Shown piece after piece: positions 58,511 through 64,000 of a stretch of DNA of 64,000 bases. The stretch is from Pseudomonas alcaliphila JAB1 (GTDB taxonomy: Bacteria > Pseudomonadota > Gammaproteobacteria > Pseudomonadales > Pseudomonadaceae). Where the stretch lies: positions 1,054,001-1,118,000 of the forward strand of contig NZ_CP016162.1 in the NCBI RefSeq assembly GCF_001941865.1, written 5' to 3'. The notes under the pieces were generated by a model. The model made no database searches and was not told the DNA's origin. It worked only from the letters and a program-made list of their open reading frames with translations. Numbering within the stretch: position 1 is the stretch's first letter; each line of letters begins with the position of its first letter. The translations under genes and the position numbers were made by a program.

Positions 58511-58558
58511 CGTGGGAGCGGCTTCAGCCGCGATGATCGCGGATAAATCCGCTCCTAC
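58511..58558. repeat. GTAGGAGC-type repeat, degenerate pair
   Basis: Left arm GTGGGAGCGGCTTCAGCCGC, right arm GCGGATAAATCCGCTCCTAC. Confidence 0.65.
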
Positions 58559-58692
58559 AGAAGCGCGCGTTTGGCTCCCCTCTCCCGCTTGCGGGGCGTA
58601 AGCGGAAATAGCGAAGCACTGCTTCGCTCGCTGAAGCGCCCTGAGCTCTGCGAAGGGCTGGGGCGCAGGGCGGGGGCAGGGGGAGAGGGTTC

Positions 58693-58752
58693 GTAGCCCG
58701 GATGAAATCCGGGGATTTTTGCCGCTCTGGCCCCGGATTTCATCCGGGCTAC
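58693..58752. repeat. GTAGCCCGGATGAAATCCGGG palindromic pair
   Basis: Two inverted copies of the unit that also ends the glycosyltransferase gene (30287-30308). It lies 63 bases before the moaC start. Confidence 0.75.
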
Positions 58753-58815
58753 AAGATGACTGCAAATCCTGACCTGCAGGTTTACAATCGGTCGATTCCC
58801 GTCTGGAGCTTTCCC

Positions 58816-59292
58816 GTGCTGACTCACCTCGATTCCCAAGGCCGCGCGCACATGGTCGACGTCACCGACAAGGCGACCACCTTCCGTGAAGCCACTGCCG
58901 AAGCGCGCGTGCGCATGCTGCCCGCCACCCTGCAGATGATCGTCGCCGGCGAGCATCCCAAGGGCGACGTATTCGCCGTGGCGCGTATCGCCGGCATCCA
59001 GGCCGCGAAGAAAACCAGCGATTTGATCCCCCTGTGCCACCCGCTGATGCTCACCGGCGTCAAGGTCGAACTCAGCGCCGAAGGTGACGACACGGTGCAT
59101 ATCACCGCGCGTTGCAAACTGTCCGGGCAAACCGGTGTCGAGATGGAAGCACTGACTGCCGCCAGCGTCGCCGCGCTGACCATTTATGACATGTGCAAGG
59201 CCGTGGATCGCGGCATGGTCATCGAGCAGGTACGTCTGCTGGAAAAACTCGGCGGCAAGAGCGGTCACTACAAGCTGGAGGAACAAGCATGA
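58816..59292 (+). CDS. moaC: Cyclic pyranopterin monophosphate synthase
   Basis: A 158-residue enzyme of molybdenum cofactor synthesis that finishes cPMP after MoaA. The start is GTG at 58816 ([19 protein letters not shown]) with GGAG seven bases upstream. Family motifs: [12 protein letters not shown] and [25 protein letters not shown], with the catalytic Lys/Asp. It overlaps moaD by 4 bases. Confidence 0.95.
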   Translation: MLTHLDSQGRAHMVDVTDKATTFREATAEARVRMLPATLQMIVAGEHPKGDVFAVARIAGIQAAKKTSDLIPLCHPLMLTGVKVELSAEGDDTVHITARCKLSGQTGVEMEALTAASVAALTIYDMCKAVDRGMVIEQVRLLEKLGGKSGHYKLEEQA

Positions 59293-59531
59293 TCCGCGTG
59301 CAATATTTCGCCCGCTACCGTGAAGCCCTGGGCCGTGACGACGAACAACTCAGCGGCGACTTCGCCACCCTCGACGACTTGCGCCTGCACCTGGTCGCCC
59401 GTGGCGGCGAATGGGAAGTGCTGGGTGAGCAGAACCTGATGTGCGCGCGCAACCAGGAACTGTGCAGCCTCGACGAACCGCTGGCCGAAGGCGATGAAGT
59501 CGCCTTCTTCCCCACAGTCACCGGTGGTTGA
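59289..59531 (+). CDS. moaD: Molybdopterin synthase small subunit MoaD
   Basis: An 80-residue ubiquitin-like sulfur carrier. It ends in the required Gly-Gly (TVTGG), which is thiocarboxylated by MoeB and gives sulfur to cPMP. ATG at 59289 overlaps the moaC stop. A palindrome GGTGGGCT-TC-AGCCCACC (59543-59560) lies between it and moaE. Confidence 0.93.
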   Translation: MIRVQYFARYREALGRDDEQLSGDFATLDDLRLHLVARGGEWEVLGEQNLMCARNQELCSLDEPLAEGDEVAFFPTVTGG

Positions 59532-59542
59532 TGCAGGCGTAG

Positions 59543-59560
59543 GGTGGGCTTCAGCCCACC
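59543..59560. repeat. Short hairpin in the moaD-moaE gap
   Basis: GGTGGGCT and AGCCCACC are perfect complements with a two-base loop. It is a short version of the CGTAGGGTG repeat. Confidence 0.6.
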
Positions 59561-59600
59561 AAACCGACTCTGAAAACGCCTCTTCAAACGAGACACTCCC

Positions 59601-60050
59601 ATGACCATCCGCGTCCAAGCCCAACCCTTCGACCCCGGCACCGAGCTCAACGCCCTGCATGCCGCCAACCTCGGCATCGGCGCGGTGGTCACCTTCGTCG
59701 GCTACGTGCGCGACTTCAATGAAGGTCGCGAAGTCGGCGGCATGTTCCTCGAACACTTCCCCGGCATGACCGAAAAGGCTCTGGCCAAGATCGCCGATGA
59801 GGCGCGTGAGCGCTGGCCGCTGCTGGGCATCGAGATCATCCACCGCATCGGTCGTCTGGAGCCGGGCGAGCCCATCGTCTTCGTCGGCACCAGCAGCGCC
59901 CATCGCCAGGCCGCGTTCGATGCCTGCAACTTCATCATGGATTACCTGAAGACCCGCGCGCCGTTCTGGAAGAAGGAAGACACCAGCGAAGGCCCGCGCT
60001 GGGTCGAAGGCCGCTGCAGCGACCAGAGCGCCGCCGAGCGCTGGAAGTAG
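59601..60050 (+). CDS. moaE: Molybdopterin synthase large subunit MoaE
   Basis: A 149-residue catalytic subunit that inserts two dithiolene sulfurs into cPMP. Motifs: GAVVTFVGYVRDFNEG, LEHFPGMTEKAL, HRIGRLEPGEPIVFVGTSSAHR and the lysine pair KTRAPFWKKE. It is 69 bases after moaD. moaA and moaB are not in the window. Confidence 0.95.
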   Translation: MTIRVQAQPFDPGTELNALHAANLGIGAVVTFVGYVRDFNEGREVGGMFLEHFPGMTEKALAKIADEARERWPLLGIEIIHRIGRLEPGEPIVFVGTSSAHRQAAFDACNFIMDYLKTRAPFWKKEDTSEGPRWVEGRCSDQSAAERWK

Positions 60051-60108
60051 CAGGGAGTCATGGGGCTGTTACCTGAACCCACCCTCGGCGTGGCGCCATC
60101 AACCGCTT

Positions 60109-60178
60109 GGTGGGTTACGCGGCGCACGGCCTTCATCTGCGTCTTGAAGACCGTCATTCAGCGCCGCTAACCCACCCT
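60109..60178. repeat. GGTGGGTTACGC inverted repeat
   Basis: GGTGGGTTACGCGGCGC and GCGCCGCTAACCCACC pair with one bulge. A related copy follows at 60208-60271. Confidence 0.6.
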
Positions 60179-60207
60179 ACGAGTGACCGCGCGCTGAACC
60201 GTACAAG

Positions 60208-60271
60208 GGTGGGTTAGCCGCCTGGTAGGTCTGTTGAGCGAGTCGCAATGCCTGTTGCGGCGTAACCCACC
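60208..60271. repeat. GGTGGGTTAGCCGC inverted repeat
   Basis: GGTGGGTTAGCCGC and GCGGCGTAACCCACC are near-complements. It shares ends with the repeat at 60109-60178. Confidence 0.6.
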
Positions 60272-60374
60272 ATTGGCGCAACGCGATCCATCGCTCGGAG
60301 GGCTGGGCGGCGCACGGCCTGAAGGCCGGTATTCTGCGTTGCCAGCTTTAGTGGCCGCGAAAGCCACATCACGT

Positions 60375-60431
60375 GTAGGAGCTGGCTTGCCAGCGATGCT
60401 TCAAGCGGATCGCCAGCAAGCTGGCTCCTAC
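60375..60431. repeat. GTAGGAGC-type palindromic repeat, full pair
   Basis: GTAGGAGCTGGCTTGCCAGC and its near-exact reverse complement; it ends 11 bases before the 54-aa gene stop. Confidence 0.75.
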
Positions 60432-60441
60432 AAGAGCGGCT

Positions 60442-60606
60442 TCACGCCAACGCCAGATGCACCCGCAACGCAATCGGCACCAGCATCAGCAATACGCCCA
60501 AACCCAGCACGCGTACGCCCCATTCGTGTTCGCGAAAGTTGAAGCCGACTCCCAGCAGCAGAAAGCCGCCGATCAGCAGTATCAACATCAGGTGATAGTG
60601 GTCCAT
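60442..60606 (-). CDS. 54-residue two-helix membrane protein
   Basis: A short frame starting MDHYHLMLILLIGGFLLLGVG with two hydrophobic helices (about residues 6-22 and 32-47) joined by the polar NFREHEWGVR. GGAG lies seven bases before the ATG, a well-placed ribosome site. It is on the minus strand between moaE and the 5'-nucleotidase. No family was recognised, so it should be kept as a hypothetical membrane protein. Confidence 0.7.
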   Translation of the reverse strand: MDHYHLMLILLIGGFLLLGVGFNFREHEWGVRVLGLGVLLMLVPIALRVHLALA

Positions 60607-60778
60607 GGCGCTTCTCCACTTCGCAGTCCTGATTACAGCTTAGTCCCGCCGTCTGGGTTGGGGCTGATCTGGGGCAATGAAAGTCTGACTCGATTGGCGA
60701 CAAAGTGCGTCTCGATCGGTCGCTGCCTGGCGCCATGGCCTGCTCCATACTGTGCACAGTCATCGTCAAGGATCGTCC

Positions 60779-62695
60779 ATGCGCCTGTTCCTCACCCTCC
60801 TGCTCGCCGGCCTGCTAAGTGCGACGCCGCTGCTCGCCGCCGAGCGCCATTTCACCATCCTGCACAGCAACGACTGGCAGTCGCGCCTGCTCGGCTTCGG
60901 CCCCAACAATGAATACAGCCCGGCGACGGTGAACGATGACGACACCGTCGGCGGCGTCGCCCGGCTTGCCACATTATTGAATGAGCGCCGCGCAGCAGCC
61001 GGTGAAGAGCCTCTGCTGTTGCTAGACGGCGGCGACTTCACCATGGGCACGCTGTTTCACACCATTGCCCGCGAAATGGGCAGCGAACTGCGTCTGATGA
61101 CTGAGCTGGGCTATGACGCCGCGGTGATCGGCAACCACGAATTCGACTTCCGCCCGGCCGGCCTCGCCGCGATGATCAGCGCCGCGCACAAGGCCAAGGG
61201 TGACGCGCTGCTGCCGCTGCTCTCCAGCAACATGCGTTTCGATGCCGCGAGCAAGGCCGACGACAGCCTGCAGGCGCACGTCGAGGCCGGGCGCATCTTG
61301 CCGTACAAGCTGATCGAGCGCGGCGGCATTCGTTTCGGCCTGTTCGGCCTGCTCGGCAACAACGCCGTGGCCGTCAGCCCGATGATCAAGCCGGTGACCT
61401 TCGCCGACCCGGTCGCCACCGCCAGGGAAACCGTGGCCAAGCTGCGCGAGGAGGGCGCCGAGGTGGTCATCCTGCTCTCGCACATGGGCGTAACCCAGCA
61501 GGCCGATGGCAGCTGGCGCGGCGAGGAAGTGGAACTGGTCGAGCAGGTGCCCGGCGTCGATATCGTCGTCGGCGGCCATTCGCATGTGGCACTGCCGCAG
61601 CCGGTGCTGGTGGGTGGGCGTACCCCGGTGGTGCAGGCTGGTTCCGAGATCCAGTACCTCGGCGAACTGCGCATGAGCCTGGGCGACGACGGCGTGCCAC
61701 GTGTGCGCGACTATCGCCTGCATGCGGTCAACGACAGCATCGTCGGCGACGCGACCATCACCGCCAAGGTCGAAGACTTCAAGCAGGTGGTCAGCGAGCG
61801 CATGCTGACGCCCAAGGGCTATCGCTTCGACCAGCCGCTGGCCAAGGTCGACCAGAGCCTGGGCCGTGATTTCACCGATCAGACCCTGGCCAACCTGGTC
61901 ACCGATGCGCTGCGTCATGCCGTCGATGCCGACCTGGCCTTCACCGGCAACGGCACCATCCGCGATGACCTGCTCAAGGGCCGCAATGGTGTGCAGGACG
62001 TCTCCGACCTGTTTCGCATCGCCCCGCTGGGCATCGGCCAGTTCGACGACGAACCGGGCTACCCGATGATCAAGGCCTACATCAGCGCGCGCGAAATCAA
62101 GTCACTGCTGGAAGTGCTGCTGCTCGCCTACCAGCTGCGTGACAGCCAGAGCTATTACCCCCGGGTTTCCGGCGTGCGCTTCACCTACAACCCGTGGCGC
62201 GTGCCGTTCGACCGCGTCAGCCGCATCGAAGTCGGCGATCCGCACGGCGGCTACCGTGACCTGGACCTGAACGACACGCGCCTCTACAGCATCGGCGCCA
62301 CCAGCTACGTCGGCAGTTTTACCTGGCTGGTGCCGGACCTGACCAAGGGCTTGCTCAACGTCATCCCCAAGGATGCCGAGGGCCGCCCGCTGCCGCGTAT
62401 CGAAGACGCCATCATCGACCAGGACCCGGATAAGGAAGGCGTGCAGGAACTCAAGGAATGGCAGGTGCTGCTCGACCATATCCGCAGCCTGCCGGATCTC
62501 GATGGCGACGGCTTGGCCGATATTCCCACCAGCGGTGCGGCTGCCGAAGCGCGCATGATCCGCGCGCCCAGCCTGCACCCGGCCGAGCTGTTCCGCCTGG
62601 CCGGGCCGATGCAGTGGGGCGCCAGCGTGGTGATCCTGGCCGGCGTGCTGCTGATTTTCTGGCTGCTGAGCCGCCCGCTGCGCCGCCGTGCGTAG
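60779..62695 (+). CDS. Membrane-anchored 5'-nucleotidase / UDP-sugar hydrolase-type metallophosphatase
   Basis: A 638-residue exported calcineurin-like phosphatase. Signal peptide (about 1-20, ending LLAA), metallophosphatase domain with LLLDGGDFTMGT, IGNHEFDF and GGHSHVALP, then a 5'-nucleotidase C-terminal domain (DLAFTGNGTIRDDL). A final helix (SVVILAGVLLIFWLLSRPLRRRA) would anchor it. The usual first motif D-x-H reads N-D-W-Q (HSNDWQSRLLGFG), so the His ligand is replaced by Gln. ATG at 60779 precedes the signal peptide. It could act on nucleotides in the periplasm. Confidence 0.87.
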   Translation: MRLFLTLLLAGLLSATPLLAAERHFTILHSNDWQSRLLGFGPNNEYSPATVNDDDTVGGVARLATLLNERRAAAGEEPLLLLDGGDFTMGTLFHTIAREMGSELRLMTELGYDAAVIGNHEFDFRPAGLAAMISAAHKAKGDALLPLLSSNMRFDAASKADDSLQAHVEAGRILPYKLIERGGIRFGLFGLLGNNAVAVSPMIKPVTFADPVATARETVAKLREEGAEVVILLSHMGVTQQADGSWRGEEVELVEQVPGVDIVVGGHSHVALPQPVLVGGRTPVVQAGSEIQYLGELRMSLGDDGVPRVRDYRLHAVNDSIVGDATITAKVEDFKQVVSERMLTPKGYRFDQPLAKVDQSLGRDFTDQTLANLVTDALRHAVDADLAFTGNGTIRDDLLKGRNGVQDVSDLFRIAPLGIGQFDDEPGYPMIKAYISAREIKSLLEVLLLAYQLRDSQSYYPRVSGVRFTYNPWRVPFDRVSRIEVGDPHGGYRDLDLNDTRLYSIGATSYVGSFTWLVPDLTKGLLNVIPKDAEGRPLPRIEDAIIDQDPDKEGVQELKEWQVLLDHIRSLPDLDGDGLADIPTSGAAAEARMIRAPSLHPAELFRLAGPMQWGASVVILAGVLLIFWLLSRPLRRRA

Positions 62696-62886
62696 CTGAA
62701 CAGCGCGCGCACCGATAACCGCGATCATCGCGAGGCGCGCGCAGGCCGCCCCTCCGGCCGACGATCTTGCCAAGCCTTGCCTGCCTCCGTATGGTGCAAA
62801 GCCGCCTGATTCGGAAGCTACGCAATGATCGCTCAGCACTGCCCGCTCGGTGACCGCGCACAGCCGGCCAACCCCCACTCGGATAA

Positions 62887-63816
62887 ATGTCGCGTCGCCT
62901 CATGAACGCACTCAATCATTCGCGCCCGCTGGCGCTGTTCGGCCTGCTGCTGGCCAACCTTTGCTGGTCCGGCAACGCCCTGGTGGCGCGCGCCTTCGCT
63001 GGCGAGATCGCGCCGTTCACCCTGTCGTTCTGGCGCTGGTGCCTGGCCCTGGCGCTGCTGCTGCCCTTCGTTGCCATGCCGTTGTGGCGCCATCGCGTGG
63101 CGGTGCGCACTGCCGGCTGGCGCCTGCTGGTGCTCGGCGGCCTGGGCATCGCCGGCTACAACTCGCTGCTCTACAGTGCGGCGCAGACCACGGCAGCCAT
63201 CAACATCTCGCTGGTCAACACCTGCCTGCCGCTGGTGACCTTCATCGGTGCCGGGCTGCTGCTCAATGAATGGCCGGCGCGCCGCGCCTGGTGGGGCATG
63301 CTAGTGGCCGTGGCGGGCCTGGCGGTGCTGATCAGCCAGGGGCAATGGAGCCGCCTGGCCAGCCTGTCATTCAATCAGGGCGACCTGATCATGCTGCTGG
63401 CCGTGGTCGATTGGGCGCTGTACTCGCTGTTGCTGCGGCGCTGGTCGGCGTACCTGCAGCCGATCCCGCCGCTGGCATTGCTGGGCGTGTTCATCCTGCT
63501 TGGCGTACCGCTGATTCTGCCGTTCTATCTATATGAACTGAGCCAGGGCGCGCATCTGGCAATCAACGCTGCCAACCTCTCGGCCGTCGCCTACACCGCC
63601 GTATTCGCCTCGCTGCTCGCCTATCTGGCCTGGAACCACGGCATCCGCGTAATCGGCGCGGCCAAGGCGGCGCTGACCAACTACCTGATGCCGGTATTCA
63701 CCGCGTTGCTGGGGTGGGTACTGCTGAACGAGAGCCTGCAGCTTTATCACTGGCTGGGCGCCGCGATGATCTTCGGCGGCCTGCTGCTGGCCACGCGGCC
63801 AGGCAAAACACTGTAG
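62887..63816 (+). CDS. EamA/DMT-family transporter
   Basis: A 309-residue inner-membrane protein with ten hydrophobic segments in two EamA repeats (LFGLLLANLCWSGNALVARAF... and LAVVDWALYSLLLRRWS... KAALTNYLMPVFTALLGWVLLNESLQLYHWLGA). Members export amino acids or metabolites. ATG at 62887 is in frame; ATG at 62902 (MNALNHSRP) is an alternative. The substrate cannot be read. Confidence 0.87.
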   Translation: MSRRLMNALNHSRPLALFGLLLANLCWSGNALVARAFAGEIAPFTLSFWRWCLALALLLPFVAMPLWRHRVAVRTAGWRLLVLGGLGIAGYNSLLYSAAQTTAAINISLVNTCLPLVTFIGAGLLLNEWPARRAWWGMLVAVAGLAVLISQGQWSRLASLSFNQGDLIMLLAVVDWALYSLLLRRWSAYLQPIPPLALLGVFILLGVPLILPFYLYELSQGAHLAINAANLSAVAYTAVFASLLAYLAWNHGIRVIGAAKAALTNYLMPVFTALLGWVLLNESLQLYHWLGAAMIFGGLLLATRPGKTL

Positions 63817-63859
63817 GCGCGGCGGGGCTACACAAACGCAGCAGGCACTGCATCACCCT

Positions 63860-63933
63860 GTAGAAGCCGCGCCTCGCGGCGAATCGCATGAACACCGCGA
63901 AAGCAAAAGCTTCGCCCTGGGGCGGGGCTCCTA
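63860..63933. repeat. GTAGAAGC/GTAGGAGC-type palindromic repeat
   Basis: Left end GTAGAAGCCGCGCCTCGCGG, right end GGGGCGGGGCTCCTAC. Last repeat of the window; what lies beyond to 64000 shows no gene. Confidence 0.65.
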
Positions 63934-64000
63934 CGCAGGGCTGTACCGCTTATTAGCCGCGGGTGGATCACGCCTCGATCCACCTTTCAAAGCCGGCGGA

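Larger units (their letters stand above)
58430..58815. other. Intergenic region before moaC
   Basis: 386 bases: a terminator at 58452-58481, a GTAGGAGC-type pair (58511-58558) and a GTAGCCCGG pair (58693-58752). No gene is seen; an open frame running into moaC is made of the repeat. Confidence 0.7.
60051..60441. other. Repeat-filled intergenic region
   Basis: 391 bases built almost entirely from degenerate inverted repeats (60109-60178, 60208-60271, 60375-60431). No gene recognised. Confidence 0.65.

Noticed and set aside
58702..58815. Longer moaC start at 58702
   Set aside because: The extra N-terminus is encoded by the palindromic repeat 58693-58752; GTG 58816 has a good ribosome site and matches the family.

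Overview
The window is typical Pseudomonas chromosome: high GC, core genes very close to P. aeruginosa homologues, and a complete alginate operon. The species is probably in the P. mendocina/oleovorans/alcaliphila neighbourhood; that placement is inferred from gene content and not measured. No rRNA, tRNA, CRISPR array, prophage or insertion sequence with a transposase was seen.

Layout. 1-5.3 kb: end of an outer-membrane barrel gene, uracil salvage (upp-uraA), a purine phosphoribosyltransferase, a SulP anion transporter and a PA4642-type small protein. 5.5-13.4 kb: rpsT, murJ, then ribF-ileS-lspA-fkpB-ispH with overlapping start/stop codons. 13.5-20.8 kb: type IV pilus minor-pilin operon fimT-fimU-pilV-pilW-pilX-pilY1-pilE on the minus strand, with no pilY2. 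20.9-28.2 kb: thiO, the pilus regulators pilS-pilR behind a PP0621-type protein, bamD, and rluD-pgeF. 28.4-38.9 kb: accessory genes (TetR plus Old Yellow Enzyme, a GT4 glycosyltransferase, LysR divergent from a desaturase-SRPBCC fusion, cysZ, trxB, and an SDR / small membrane protein / AAA ATPase set). 39.1-55.0 kb: all twelve alginate genes algD-8-44-K-E-G-X-L-I-J-F-A, read on the minus strand from a long AT-rich leader. 55.7-63.8 kb: yaaA, a PIN-PhoH protein, moaC-moaD-moaE, a previously easy-to-miss 54-aa membrane protein, a membrane-anchored 5'-nucleotidase and an EamA transporter.

How the genes work together. Alginate: AlgA and AlgD make GDP-mannuronate, Alg8 with the c-di-GMP receptor Alg44 polymerises it, AlgG/AlgX/AlgL/AlgK act in the periplasm, AlgI/AlgJ/AlgF/AlgX acetylate, and AlgE exports. 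An AlgU-type promoter about 475 nt before algD and an exact AlgR-type box in the leader fit the known control of mucoidy. Pilus: PilS-PilR control pilin expression while the fimT-pilE operon supplies the tip complex.

Most unusual points. Several families of short palindromic repeats are scattered between genes; two of them have become the last codons of real genes (a glycosyltransferase and algL). A 138-bp MITE-like element precedes trxB. A mutually exclusive hairpin set lies upstream of the phoH-like gene. A fatty-acid-hydroxylase/SRPBCC fusion sits opposite a LysR regulator. An SDR/4-TM/AAA-ATPase trio is of unknown role. These are the best candidates for something undescribed; none is proven from sequence alone.
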